Assembly (NCBI RefSeq): GCF_905404315.1
Contig: NC_066282.1
Location: 13,912,501 to 13,976,500, forward strand
Direction of reading: 5' to 3'
Origin: Leptidea sinapis
Lineage: Eukaryota; Arthropoda; Insecta; Lepidoptera; Pieridae
Length of the DNA: 64,000 nt
Shown: positions 32,376-47,300 of the stretch, in pieces
Layout of the letters: every line of letters starts with the position of its first letter
Position numbering within the stretch: position 1 is the first letter of the stretch
Program-made: the position numbers and the translations under genes
Notes under the pieces: model-generated
What the model saw: only the letters and a program-made list of their open reading frames with translations
What the model was told of the DNA's origin: nothing
Databases searched by the model: none

Positions 32376-35300
32376 TTAAATTCCGCCAACAAGGTATACA
32401 CTAATATAAACACAGTATAATACAAAAACAATAACATTCACATGGTAAGTGATGCCTCAATTATAGGCGAAAATGACATGCTATTCAATTAAATTAAGCC
32501 ACAAAATAAAATAAGAACTATAAATTATTATATATCTATGAGTACAATATTAATATAAATTTACACAAAAAAGAAAAATAACGATTGAGGTCATCCCTCC
32601 CTTGAAAGAACCGTTTTAATATATTTTTTAAATTTATGTAAGTAACGATCAAATATGTCGACTTCATCGTGATGACTATTATATTCCCTGGTAATTCTAT
32701 TCAAGGGAGAGAAATAGCCTAAATTAGATCCTGCATAATTACAGAGAAATTGATTATATTTCTTACACGCTCTCGGTTGAGTTTTTGGAACAGCGAGGTT
32801 TAGTTTCGATATAAGATGAGGTTTCAAATTCAAAAGCCTCCGAAGAAACTGTAGATCATAAATAGAGCGTGGCAATACTACAAGCCAGTAGTTTCAAACG
32901 TTTTGTTTTACATATTGTATTAGTCACTTGATATTTTTTATTGTTTTTTTTTTAACTTATTTATTATAAATCATTTTAAAGGACCTAACCAAAACTGTTA
33001 ATCATAGCCTTAGGACTTAAGCATACATACAAAAATAACCGAATAAAAAAATCTTCCTTGTATAGGTCGTCAAACGGCATAAAAGGCATTTATTTTTTCA
33101 AAATTGATTCCTTTAGAATTCTTTTTGATGTCATTTCTAATATACTAGATACTACTACCGCTTCGGAAACAAATGGCGCTCTGAGAGAGAAGAAGCGGTG
33201 CAAGAAACTCTCCCAGCATTCTTTTTTTGCGCTCTTTTCAATAAAAATATACAATATTGTACAGTCATTTCTATCGCTATAAAATAATCACAATTTAGTC
33301 CCAGGGTGTCCGATCATTTAGATATTCAGCAGTGGAGTAATAGGATTTACGACAGAGCCATTTTTTTTTTATAAAACATTTAAATTTATTTATAGACAAT
33401 GCCTGAACAGTGGCTGGGACTTTATTATAGAAGTGTATACATTAACCCTTAAAGCTATTATGTATCTTATGAAGCCTAATAGAATTAGTTACATTACGTC
33501 TACGTGACCTGTTCTTGGGCGTTCTCTGTAAAGACAGATTTACAAAAAAATAGTCGAGTTTCTATCAGTCAGTTAAAATACTTGTATTAATCACAAATAA
33601 ATAAAATTATATCGGTGACGTTCGCATTACAATGTTTTTAATGACAGACATTTACAATAATATTAATTAATGTAATTACTGTTATTGTTGCAAAGGAAAT
33701 GATGATATTGTTAATAGAGAGTTTGTTGTCATAATAACTGGAACAATTATTATTTCAAGATATCAGCAACGGAAACAAGTTACAACACAATTTGTATGCA
33801 ATTAATAGTAGATACTAGTTAGTACTGTATATTGTATTAAGGTCGCATTTTTTATGACAATAAGGGCAGCGGCGTACATATCATATGGGCAATTAGGCAG
33901 TGTCTACCTCGTTATAAACCTAAATAAATATAGCACTAGTGTTAAAGTTAATTTACTACCTACGGTAGGCAGTCTACAGATTACATCTACGAAGCAAGCA
34001 GCGTTTCATACAACTTATGTCGTACTGTCAGACTAAAGCGCAACTACGACTAGTTAGATCTACAGTGCCTTCCTTGCTAGAAAACCAAAGCACGACCCTG
34101 AGATAAGGATAAGGGACAAAACGAGCAGACCGTTCAGCTGATGGTAATTGATACGCCTTGCCCATGTGAATGCAGTGTAGGATAATTGAAAAACCCAAAA
34201 GTTCTGAGATGCTCTACAATTGTGCTCATCACCTTGAGACATAAGATGCTTAGTCTCATTTCCCAGTAAATTCTTACTTACGGCGCCCTTCAGACCGAAA
34301 GCAGACAAAGGCGCCGTTGGGTTCCCCACAATATATCCGGCATCCTGTGCAAGCCTCCCACTGGTTAAATATTCAAATATTACGCAGCTGGAATATTCAC
34401 TTTTAGCTCTAGTTAAATACTCTTTGGTCTGTATAGTCGCTATTGTTAAAGAAACTTCATGCTCAACGAACTGTATTAAATGCTAAAACTTTTCAAATGA
34501 TGCACTCTAGACAAAAGTATTTTCAGCTATAGCCACTAATATTATGTATACATTTAGTTTTGTTTAGATTTATGCATCATACCCTTATCTTTTGCCAAAA
34601 CGACAGAGGAAATCTGCGGGCGATCACGCCGTGGATTTGGAAATTTGCCAAATGTGGGAAACAAATCCATTCGAGAATTATATGAAAAATTTGGCACAAA
34701 TATTTGTCTTGGTGGGGGACACCTGTTATTTATAAAAAGTACTTTAAAGATGGCAAATTTAAATGTGAGCGTTCGAATTGTTTGCGAACGTTAAACTGCG
34801 GAACTAATGGCCGTTATAAATGAAAGAAAGCGTACCTGCTTTGAGGGAAACGAGCCTTTTATTTTCCTTATTTTTCTGAATATAATTATTATCTGCTTCT
34901 ATATGAAACAACATTTTTAAAGTGAATATGGTTATTGAAATGAATTTAGTTTTTGTGTAGCATATTGTAAGAAATTTAAGAGTATAGCAGTAATCGTAGA
35001 TAAGTATAATGAATATGAAAATGCTTGAATATACAGGATATAATCATTAAGTGCGACCAGGCGATTATACCGAAACTATAATAGATATCAAAAAACTTAG
35101 AATTGATATCGAAAGTAATCAATTCAATGACATGAATTTTTAAAAATTTAACGAGAAGTATCCCAAATTTTCATATGAAACCCTATACATTTAGTATGAG
35201 ATTAGTAAAGGTAATGTAATACATTATATCGCACAACAAGGACGTCACTTCGAACTTCAGCTGCATTGAATACAAAATTTGGTACTTACTAAGAATTAAA

Positions 35301-38300
35301 TATTATTCTATTAAAAGATAGTTTTATTACTTCGTTGGGTCAATAAACAGTTTCCTTTAATATCAGTACAAAGCTAAAACAACCTTTTAGAATAAGGAAA
35401 CTAATGAATTTGTACCAATCTCATACTAAGTCGCAAGCGTTTGGGCTATATTGGTGATTTTTGTTCTCACATAGGAAGTCTCGTCACTTTTTCGATCTCA
35501 CGTGCATGCATAATGCTCAAGTTCAGCTCCAGGTGAGTGAGATTGATATGAGAGTGCTTATTATCAAAATTTTGGATACTTCTCGTTTGATTTTTGAAAC
35601 GTTATTGATGTCATTTTACCGATAAGGTAATGCACTTTCCATATCAGTATAAAGTTGTCTGATATCTGTAATAGTTATGGAATAATCGCCTGGTCACACT
35701 TAATGAATAAATCCTGTATATTGCAATTTATTTTTAGGTGGATCTCGAGCTTAATGGCGAAACACTTCCGATTCATATGAAACTAGGGGAGTCTGGCGAG
35801 GCGTTCTTTGTGGTAGAAGTGGGAGAAGATGAGGCTGAATGCTCGGCGCACCTTGCCACCTCACCCATTCCCGCCAGCAGGTTCGACGGCCTGTACGAAC
35901 CGCGGCGAAGGAACTCACTGTCTGCAGTGGAGCCGGATCATGGACAGGCCTCCGACTACACAAAGAGACGGTAAGTAAATGTGATGTACCAGAAACAAAA
36001 GAACTAAGCACCAATTATGTAATTGCTTATACATTACTATGCCAATGCCAACAAAACGTGCGTGCGATCAACTCAACGCGAAGATGATTCGTTTGAGGCG
36101 AAATATGAGTCGGATATACTTTATGTGTGCTTGGAAGAAGAGTTGTTGCTATTTATCAATGCTACCTCGACTATTAATTATAAGGTTACCTAAATAATTC
36201 TTAATATGTTTCTATAATATTTGAAATTAAATTGGCGTTATTATTGAAAATATATTAATTCTGCCAGCCACCTGCTAATATTTCCAATATTGGACATAAA
36301 TATATGAAATCAATTGAGATCACAAGCTGTCAAGATGTACAAGTACAAGATCGAGTCAAAGTGAAAGTCAGCGTAATTATTTATTTATCATACGAAATTT
36401 ATACATAATAAGGTATGATATATCTACTTATACTCTTTTATAGTACATAAATAATTTCTCCACAGATATACCGCCGACGGAAAAACAATGCAGAAACCAG
36501 ACCTAAGTAAACATACAAAGAATATTACCAAAGAAGTTATTAGTAAGACCGATCCTGAGAATGATGCGTTGTTCGAAATGGATGGCATTAATGAGTCAAG
36601 CTCTGACTGGACGGACTCCAGGCCAAAAACGTTCTCAGCCACGCAACTGGGACCCGCTGAAAGTGAAGCTAATCAGACTGTGCAAAAGATCAGCGAACAT
36701 AACGACTTCCGGCCAATTGATTCCGTTGCAAATCAAGATGATGTGAAGCCAAACGGTAATGGAAAGAAGAAAAAGAAGACGAGGAAAGTTAATACGAAGA
36801 AGAAGCACCAAAGGAAACCGTCGAACAGTTCAATGTCTGGTCAGTCTGATCTCACCTGCCAACCGGCTGTCATACCAAATACCACCGATATTAACTTCTT
36901 TAGTGACACCGAGGCGGCAACACTTAGGTATGCTATGAATCATTTCTAATTATTATTCATTTTATCGGAACCGTTACTAAAAATATGCTTAAATTTATAT
37001 GAGGTTATCGACATGACCTGCTTGCAGTTATGCGAGTGGAAAGCGATATGAACATTTTAAACTATTCACTAAAATCATTATTTCCATGCTAAGGGTTTTT
37101 TGTTAATTTAAAATCATAGGCACTCGTGATTAATTTATCATTAAAGCTAGCATTTGCATCATTACAGTGAAGAAATGTCGAATATGAAGCTGAATGGTGA
37201 AAACCGTATTCCATTGGCGCTTTCCGATACAGCCTTCGAGGTGCATGCAGCCTCCAGACACTCGTAAACATCCTTTTAATTTTACAAACGCTTTATTCAT
37301 CTTAATTCTAATACACTCACTTCCATTAATATATATTCATTCATGTAAGTTTATCGCAGTATAAAGTTCAATCACTTATTATTGGTTTTGGGTAGTCTTT
37401 TAGGTTTATGATTTCATCATCAGCACGCATCATTGTATTGTTAAACAAATCTAACATATATTTAATGGATCAACCTTCCACTATTAGAATTGTAAAATAT
37501 TGCATGAATAATTTTAATCAATTATGAATAATTTCATATTAGTCATATTGTTGTAATGCAAACGAAGTTGGAACTGAGAGTTGAAAAAATCATACAAGAT
37601 TTTATGACGATAAGTCAATCGAACAGTTAGCTCAGTTGGAAGAGCACTCGCACGGAACGCGAGAAGTCGTTCGTTCGAAGCGGGTTCGAGTCCCGCATCG
37701 TTCATAAAATTTTGTTTGTGTATTAATCGCAGAAGTGAGGGTTATCACTTTAAAGACTTATCAAATTGTATGGAAACGATATTTCTTTTCGTTTCGTTAT
37801 TACTAATATGTTAATTCTTCGTTTCTTATATTTAATTAAATAATTCCGTCAAAAATCAACAGTCATAATTAGAGATCGGATTACATGCTACAAAAAATGC
37901 CCAAAATATGCAAGTAAAATTGATAAAATATGCACGAAAATCCATAAAAAGGGCCAAAATATGCATACAATTAAACAGGAAAAAGTAAAAAGTCATATTT
38001 TTGAATATTTTTATTTTATTTTATAAAGGCTTGTACTGACAATCGTATTTGTGAAAATATTATTACAAGATATACCTACTTAGGTAACAATGAAATTAAG
38101 ATTTGCCTTTATAAATATGTACTACTAAGTACTGTTCTAAATGTTCTGTAGACAAATTGTGTCTACGATCGCTTAGTAAATTTTTGTAAGCGGAAAAGGA
38201 GCGTTCTACGTCTACAGAGGTTACTGGGCAGAATTTAAATTTGGGTGCAATGTGTGGGTTAACTATGAAAAGCATCGAACGATGAGCGAGATCGAGCGTA

Positions 38301-41300
38301 AAAAAGCATATGCAATATACATTTGCATATAAGCCGGTCTCTAGTCATAATTATTTATATTAACAAACAAAGTAGCTGCGCGAGGAAAGAAATTTCTTGC
38401 GAATCGGGCGATTTTGGAATATCAGTCATCAACTTGGTGCACGCATTTTGACGTGATATCCAGTGGTGAAATTAGGCTTCTGCTGGTATTAAGCTCAACA
38501 ATTCCTCCGGACACTCCCCGTAGTAATGCGTCTCGGGAGTCGATAATTAACGGGAGTTAAGTCTGATAAACGCCGTTCCAGAAGATATTGTTTCTAATTC
38601 ATTATCATAATACATTTCTTTGTTGTATGTTCGCTTTGACACAATCACATTAGTAGGTACTGTGCTATATCACGCGTCGACGTAGGTTTGTGTGATTACT
38701 GTTCACGCTTTCGCACTTATTCCATTATGAATCATTTAATATTCAATTTAAATTGGATAAATTAATTTTCATCAGATAAGATATTTGTAGTGTGGGTAGT
38801 ACCTGACCTGAATTGTCACCTGATGTTAAGTGATCATCACTTCCACCATTCTCTTGCAACGCCAGAGGAATCACAATAGCGTTGCCGGCCTTTTAGGAAG
38901 ATGTACGCAATTTTTTTGAAGTATCGTCCTGGAAACACCGCATAAGGAAGCTCATTCCACAGCTTGGCTGTACGTGGGAGAAAGTTCTTCGAAGACCGAA
39001 AACTGTGGAGGAACGCCACACATCCAGATGTTAGGGATGAAATTCTAATTTGTGACGTGTCTGAGGTGGTTGGTAATTTTCCGCAATATAGCGAACAGTA
39101 GTCAATTTCATCTTCGCACCATACATCAGAAACGTCTACTTTAAAGGCTGGCAGAGTGTGGTGTGGTGATCACTTCCCATCTGGTGACCCGTACGCTCAT
39201 TTATCTCATTTCTCCATAAAAGAAGACTATATTACAAAAAGGGTGTCAGCCTGTCAACAAGGTCATAGACGGAGATAGGGTTCGATTTCCGCATAAAAAA
39301 GCAGTTGTCCCACATCTGGTGTGGATTTAATTATATTCGAGTATTTTGCACAGTTCTGACGAAGCGACGCGGACCATTTGAATTTCGGATCATTTCGGTC
39401 TTAGTTTGTGAATAACCCTATTACTGGAAACTATAAGCGACGGCAATCACATGGTTATGGGTTTGATAAAAATCTGTTTTTGTGCTCATCTGCCATGTCA
39501 TGCCTACAGCATTAAGCTCACGTAAACAATGCATCTACTTGTTTACTTCCGCCCCATACTACATCAATAATTCAGTTTTTTCGTTGAACATCGAGTAATA
39601 TAAAATACCTACCAGCTACGTTGTTGGCTAGTGTACAACCAAACTGTCTGGTTATTTACCCGCACTAATAAAGAAATACCATCTTGTGATGGCTATTTAA
39701 ATAATCGTTGAATGACTCGGAGTGTTAAATATTATTCAATTATCGATCGTAGTTGCGTAGAAATAAATGTGTCTTTCGCTCGATTGTAATAATCCCAACA
39801 ACAAGAAACTTATTTTGCTTGTAATAATTTTTTGCGCAAATTTACATATTATTATAACCACGCGCTAATGACATTACACTTGGCATTGAGTATAGACACA
39901 TTGTCTTTACACGTGAATATATCCACGTGGTTATCAGTTCTATAGTATGTTTAAAAATCTAAAAGTGTTGAGTTGGTGGCAATCGTTCAATTCATTCAAT
40001 ATTTTCAAGATGTTTTAAGCTGTGGGAGACGGTGAAAAGTAAAACATATAATGACATACCCAATTGTTTTGATTTTTCTTTAGTGTTCATTCCGCCAATA
40101 TGTGTCTTCAAAGAATTCGACACGTGTTTTTTTCAATTCGGCACGAGACTCAATATCAATGTGACTGACTCTTAACTACTAATTGTCAATGTCTCGTGCC
40201 AGAGTTTGGCGAGTCAACATCTCCTGAGCATTCCTCGTGTAGGGGCGGAACACGTGTCGAATTGTTTGAAGACAAATATTGGCGGAATTAACACAAAAGA
40301 AAACTCAAAACATTTGGATAATTATGGATTTCCGCAAAATAACGCCTACTTCAATAAATTTTCTATAATGACATAGATAGTTCTAGTATGCTACTAGCTA
40401 CATAGGATTTATAATTTACTAGCGTATAAACGACCTGGCAGCCCGATGATGCGTGAACAATTTTAACTATTCAGTATAATACCCAAAATACTAAGGAGGT
40501 TAATGCTAAGCGTTCAGTAACAACGGGTCTTCCGAAATCAGGTGTTGGAAAATGCCAAAACTGCAATGCAACTCCGAATAATATGGCATGAGCGTTACAT
40601 CTCACGAAAAACCAAAATAAGGCTAGTCAACCGTCTCGTTTTTTCCATCTTCAGCTATGGGGTTGAGAAATGGACACTAAAGTAGGCCGACAGAGATCGG
40701 ATTGATGCCTTTGAGATGTGGTGCTGGAGGAAGATGCTTCAAATCCCTTGGACTGCATTCCGCACCAACCAATCCATCCTTAACACTCTAGGTGTAAAAA
40801 CCAGACACTCATCCATCTGCCTCCATAGAATCTTATAGTTACAGACATATCGCCAGAAAAGATGGCCGCAACCTCGAACAACTGATGGTTACTGGGAAGT
40901 TAGACGGACGACGAGCCTTCTTAGAGGTCGCAGCCTTTTAAGATGGTCTGATCAAATCCGCAAATCTCTGGATACCGGACTTCATGACGCACCGCACGTA
41001 GCCATAAACAGGCAAAGATTATGAAACCATGACCCTCAGCAATCAGGAATACGACGCGAGGAGGAATACTAAGCGTGACTGACTCTTTAAGGCATTTATT
41101 TTCTCAAAAGTGATTCCTTTAGAATTCTTTTTGATGTCATTTCTAATAACTACTAGATACTACTAATAATGTCTGAACAGAGGCTGGGACTTTATTATAG
41201 AAGTGTATACATTTACCCTTAAAGCTACTATGTATCTTATGAAGCCTACTAGAATTAGTTTCAAGCAATCCCTTATTTCTAGTGTTATAATAATGAAAAT

Positions 41301-44300
41301 CACTATTAAGAGCAAAAAGGTTTTTACTACTTGTCAGTCAAAATTCGTTACAGTTCTATTTGCTGTAATCTCCGTTAGATATGTTCTTCTCTCTCGCACG
41401 CCTCGTTTGTTTATACGCTAGTATATTGACACGAAAAGTTACTGTTGTAAATTTTTTAACTTTTATTAAGTAGGTACTTATTTTCGTTCCTTAAATTAAG
41501 TTTTTTATACATACTATCACGACTGTTTCCCACATGGATAAAACTCGGAGACAATGGACAATCGCGGAGTAATTTATTTAAATCTTTGTTTTATAAAAAT
41601 GTCGTTTTATTCAAAAGAGTCATGTCCGGGTGCTTCCTTGAGAAGCCGGCAAAAAATTATGTTGCGAAGGCCAATCAATGATTTTTTACCTAACTGTATT
41701 TTATGTACTGTTGCTTTGTTAATGCAAATCAAGTTAATTCTTTATTTTTATGTTAAATTCATAGAAATAATACTATATCTTATCTTATATATAAAATTCT
41801 CGTATCCCAGTGTTTGTTACTAAACTCCTCCGAAATGGTTAAACAAATTTGTTTAAAAATTTGTGTGTATATCGGGTAGGTCTGAGAATCGGCCAACATA
41901 TATTTTTCATACCCCTAAATGATATGGGTCACCCACCCCTTTGACATTTATTTTTATTTTAGTTTGATTCAGCATTAAAAAATACATACAACTTCAAATT
42001 TTCCTGTCTACGATCAACACCTATTTTTGTATCGCGATTTTAATATTATTCTATTCCATCCACAGTATACGCAAAAGCGTTGCAAGATGGCAATCGAATA
42101 TAATGATTAATATCGTACGATAAATTTTATCTACGATATATTTGGTGCCCCAAACATTTTAATTATTGAATTTTTTTTTATTAATTTATATGGCAATACA
42201 ACGTTTGTTGGGTCAGCTAGTTTAAATATTATAAAGATGTAGCGGATTAATATCCATTTCGTAATGTCAAAGTCAAGTACTAGACTTTTTCGGCCTTAGT
42301 GCCACGAAATGTTTATATATATAAAGATAAGCTCGTAAAATATTTAAACTTGTTGTAATCTGATGATAATGTTTGTGTAAAGAGATAATTTTATTCTCAT
42401 TCCGATAGGATAAAGTCAAGTTATATTCAAATAGAAACTGCATTATTTATAATGACAATCGTATTAAGTTTAGTTTTCGGGGTGTAATGATTTTATAATA
42501 ATGAAAAAGTATTCAAAACAAATGTATTGCGAAATACAAAAGAATTGTTTAAAAGCGTTTGTGTGGTAAAGGTTATAACATAAATGACTTTCTTAATGAT
42601 AACACAGATTGATAATGGAGCGACCGCTTTCAGGCTATTAACTAATAATTTTTTTAATGACAATAAGAGACGAGACCACGAGGCGAACAGGACGTTCATC
42701 TGATGATAATTGATACGCCCTAACTATTACAATGCAGTGCAGCTCAGGATTCTTGAAAAACCCAAAAATTCTGAGCGGTACTACAATTGCGCGCATAAGA
42801 TGTTCAGTCTCATTTGCCCAGTAACTTCTAGGGCGCCTTCTACAGCGCCCTTCAGACTTTTCGGTCATAGTTATCTTTACACATTAAATTAATTATATAC
42901 GATTACTTTGTAACCATATTTTTATGAAATAATAGAAGCCCGTTGAGTCTCTTCCGCCCGTTCTTCTCAGGTCTGAGGCATACTTTTTCGAATGGGTGAT
43001 AGACTTTCAATAAGCAATATCATATCTTTACATATATATATGAGTCACTACTGTTTTATCTCTACGAGTAATGGAATGGAGAAGTAGTGACTCACAAAAT
43101 TGTAATAATAAGTTAGTAAAGATTAGGTTTAGTACTAACGTAATTTTTTTTAAGTCTAACTAACTAACATGATTTATGAGTCTGTAGTAATTTTTTTTTG
43201 TATTTATTATTATATATCCTATCTTCTTAGATCATTTATACGTCTAGATAGATTATGACACCTGTGAAAACATAAAAAAAAATAGTTTAGAGCTAACCTC
43301 TATTTTGAGATATTCACGCACACTAACACAAAGTGACATACAAGTATTTAGTCTGGCCTGTGTTCATCGGTTGTCTAACAGCAAAAGACTCTATCTAGAC
43401 GTATAAATAATCTAAGGTTTGAGGCATATCAAATGGGTGGTAGTTTTAACTTTCAATAAGTGATATCATATCCTCTTCTGAATAAAAATATTTGAATTTA
43501 AATCAAATTGTCGCACAGGAAGGAGTCGCGTCATGGCACTCCAGTTCAGTCAGACACAGAGATGGAGCTGGCTAGGAGCGTGGCCGGGGACAAGTCCTCG
43601 CAGTCGTGGCGATGGGGGGAGCTGCCAGAACCTCCCCTGCGCCCCCAGCTCGTTAATACCCCTGACTCGCCTGCGTCTCCCCCCGAGCCCGCGTCCCCAG
43701 CCGAACCCCTCAGCTCCGATGAAGATCGGCCCGGACGACGGGGCGTCCTCAGCGGAATGTTCCGATTTATATCAACTAGAGATGCGAACGCCACTGAAGC
43801 TGTCCAAGGCGTGTACCTCGATGACTTGGACAAGGGCCAAGTAGACCCGGACATGTACTTCCCCAAACACCACGCGGAGCGATATAGAGCTGGTAAATAT
43901 TAATACAAATTTAATTTGTAACCAATATTTATAAAGGATGCAGGACTGACAGACTGCATTGACGCATGGTTCGTAAATCTTGGCATGTCTTGTTCAACTC
44001 TCAGGTCGTGGCTCCATCTACAGGATCTACTTTACAGTAATTGCTAACCTGTTCAACCACAATAATTGCATTTTATAATAAGTTAATGTTATATTATTCA
44101 CTTTTCAAATTTCAATTTTACAAATATTAAAGGCAGCGGATTTATATGTTTTTTTTTATTATTAATAGGCTTCACGCCTAATTCAATTGATCGAACTCTT
44201 GTTAAAACAATGCAAATGATTATTAATAATTGTAGTCTTAAAATAATAAATAATTAATTAGTAATCACCCTGCCAAGACTTTAGTGTCCAGGTGATATCT

Positions 44301-47300
44301 AATAATAACATCATGCTGAACGCGACACATACTTGTAGCAAATCAGGGCTGAAAAGTAATAAGGTAAGTATTTGTAAAATATAAAACGAGCGCTGGATTG
44401 ACCTACTAGTCAGTATCCACCATAAACTTTAATATACGATTTTTTTATGAAAATAAGGGATGAGACGAGCAGGACGTTCAGCTGATGGTAATTGATACGC
44501 CCTGTCCATTACAATGCAATACCGCTAAGATTTCTTGAAAAATCGCTAAAATTCTGAGCGGCACTACAACTGCGCTCGTCACCTTGAGACATACCTAAGA
44601 TGTTAAATCTCATTGGCCGAGTTTTTCACTAGCTACGGCGCCCTTCAGACCGAAACACAGTAATGCTTACACATTACTGCTTCACGGCAGAAATAGGCAC
44701 CGTTGTGGTACACATAATCTAGCCTGCTTCCTCTGCAAAGGAGCCTCCCACTGGTGACATACAAATCACTTACACAAAGTGACATACAAATCGCGAGTGT
44801 AAAACGTAGCTTGTCACGCTCCTTCGTAGTGTCCCTCAAAATTTTTGGAGTTCTTCAAGAATCCTGAGTGGCACTGCATTGTAATGGGCAAGGCGTATCA
44901 ATAACCATCAGCTGAACGTCCTGCTCGTCTCGTCACCTTTTTCATAAAAAAAAAACCTAATATAGCCGGTAACGTGTGGAAAGAGCAATGTTCGCTAAAA
45001 GAGCGATTTTATTAAGTAACTCAATATGTTTTATTTATTTGTAATATTTAGTGAGTGGCGAAGTGGGAGTGCCCTCCGGTCCCACCGAGGAGGAGTACGA
45101 GAGTGGCAACGGCCCCTCCCTGCCCCAGTCCCCCGCGTCGCCCGCCTCACCTGTCTCGCTCGAACCCCCGCACCTTGACTCCGATGACGACGAGAAACTC
45201 CTCGCCAAGTTAGTATTGCGTAATATAGTTGTAATGTTCCTCGTTTGCTTTCGAGTGAAACAACTACTATCTTTACTATGCAGCACTACACCCGGAGACA
45301 CGCAACCGATAGCTCTGATTAGAACTGGCCTTCCGCTTTTTTTTTTTGCGCCCAAACAAAGGGAAAGGGCTACCCTTCGGGATAACGACGGGAGGGAGGT
45401 GGTGAATGGTCATGCATACCAACGCAGCCTAAGTCTTGCGTTGGTTATGTGGGACTCACGTGAAAACCTAGGTGCCTACCCACAAACATCACCTGCAGTT
45501 GGCTTTGGGCAGGTGCCCTCTAAGCCTTCATCGAAGGCGACCTTCTCTTGGAGAGAGAGAGGCACAAGCGGCACTCCCTGTGGAATATCCGCTGAGATAA
45601 TGGCCTTCCGCTGTACTGTGCTTTCCCTAAATAGCACTCAACGTCACACAGCTAATTTCACTGTCGATGTCATGACAGTGACTGTTAACACATACTCAGT
45701 TCAGACTAGATGTCAATACACTACAGTAGTAAAAATAACTAAAGAAAATAAGTTTAAATAGAATAAATAAGTTTAAATACACTAGTTAATGAAAAATACT
45801 AATTAGCTTAACTAATTAGTAATTCGTGTGAGTCGTCTATTTAGATTTAAATTAATTTATTTAGTGAATTGTTAGTTCATCATTAGTATTTTGTTTGGTT
45901 AACGTGAGTGTTACACATTTAAATAAAACACTTTTAATGGATTAAAACGCGTGTAATTAATTGTAACTTTGTTTTTATATTAGATTTTTGCTTAAAAGTT
46001 ACATTTTTTATTATTATAGACTGAGGGGTCCCCCTGAAAACGAGATCGGGAAAGGTCTTGAAATGTCGGGTTAGTCAAAATAAAAATAAATATGTAACTT
46101 TTGCGCAAAAATTTAACGTAAAAAACTAGTTCATAATTGCTTTATTAAGTTAAAAAACACATTTTGCTCGGGTAATTCAATCACACACAATGGCAAGACA
46201 TCGCATTGTGTGTTATTGCAAGTGTCATACTGACAGCTTGCCATTTCATGGCGGTTGTTGTGTCGCTCACATCTATTTTTTTTATGAAAAAGGAGGACAA
46301 ACGAGCGTACGGGTCACCTGGTGTTAAGTGATCACCGCCGCATACATCTTGCAATACCAGATGAGTCACAGGAGCGTTGCCGGCCTTTAAGGAAGGTGTA
46401 CGTGCTTATTTTTAAGGTACCCATGTCGTATCGTCCCGAAAACACGCACAAGGAAGTTTATTCTACAGCTTTGTAGATCGTGGTAGAAAGCTCCTCGAAA
46501 ACCGCACTGTGGAGGATCGCAACGCATTCAGATGGCGGGGATGATATCCACACTTGTCGGAACACTCCCATCTATAGCGTTGTTTCACTCGAAAATTGTT
46601 TGAGAACAGGCATCGCAACTGATGACGTATTTAAATAAAACACTTTTAAAGGATTAAAACGCGTGTAATTGTAACGGTTTTACATTAGATGTTTGCGTAA
46701 AAGTTACATTTTTATTTTAGTTAACCCGACGTTTCAAGACCTTTCCAGGTCTCGTTTTCAGGGGGACTCTGAGTTTTCTGGGATTCGTGTTAATCAAAGA
46801 AAATACTGTGATGACGTATTCTTCAGGCCAATCTCGGGAGCCAGCTATCACGGGAAGAGAATACCCAGTTGGAGTATATTGTTAGAGCAGGGATGAAGGA
46901 ATGTAATTGTGTGGTGTGGCAGGGGCGAGGTGGAGGTGTACTGCCGCGAGGGCGCCGTGTCCCGCGCGCTGAGCTACGAGGAGTTCTGCCGGGCCGGCGC
47001 GAGTCTGGCACACGACGGGCGCCTCGAGGTGCGGCTGGGCGAGCGACAGCTGCCGTGGAGGAGCGCCGGCCCGCTGCTACTGTCGCTGCTGGCCTACAGG
47101 CGGCCGCTGCCCGCGGTACGGGCCCACGCCATAGGTTCTCAACGTGGGCGATGACGCCCCCTTGTGGGCGTTTGAGACTTTCGGGGGGGGCAGTAGAACA
47201 CCCAGATGGGGCGTGCGTAGATTAAAAAATATAGTCTAAAAAGGCAAAAAGTACACGAAAATACTCTAGAAAAAAACATATTCTCAAAGTGGCCGGTGAG

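Larger units (their letters stand above)
18273..35737 (+). other. Lipin intron 1 (17.5 kb)
   Basis: Largest intron. It holds S1 repeats, reverse transcriptase relics, SINEs, two Harbinger-like MITEs, a Tc1/mariner-type element, a hAT-type element and two microsatellites, listed separately. Stretches without a named repeat (about 19.05-20.0, 20.15-21.55, 22.25-23.0, 23.25-24.55, 25.7-26.45, 27.4-27.8, 30.1-30.5 and 30.95-31.2 kb) show no gene or RNA that I can support. Confidence 0.85.
36928..43518 (+). other. Lipin intron 3 (6.6 kb)
   Basis: Contains a tRNA-like repeat, a hAT relic, reverse transcriptase relics, a fold-back element and S1/R1 copies, listed separately. The stretches 36.95-37.5, 38.35-38.8, 39.25-40.05 and 41.35-41.78 kb show nothing I can name. 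Confidence 0.85.
43893..45051 (+). other. Lipin intron 4
   Basis: 1,159 bp, ending TTGTAATATTTAG. Holds a tRNA-repeat body fragment (43,990-44,080), an S1 copy in each orientation and a T8 fragment (about 44,760-44,822). Confidence 0.8.
45209..46922 (+). other. Lipin intron 5
   Basis: 1,714 bp. Its first 550 bp are open in the Lipin frame but look repeat-like and are not lipin sequence. The rest holds GCGTGTAATT-family fragments and a reverse transcriptase relic. Confidence 0.8.

Noticed and set aside
43533..43866. Alternative frames of 103 and 106 aa over Lipin exon 4
   Set aside because: GC-rich exon produces open shadow frames; only the frame with SWRWGELP continues through splice phases.
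46823..47225. Long Pro/Arg-rich frames over Lipin exon 6
   Set aside because: Artefacts of very high GC; the middle-domain frame is the one in phase with exons 5 and 7.
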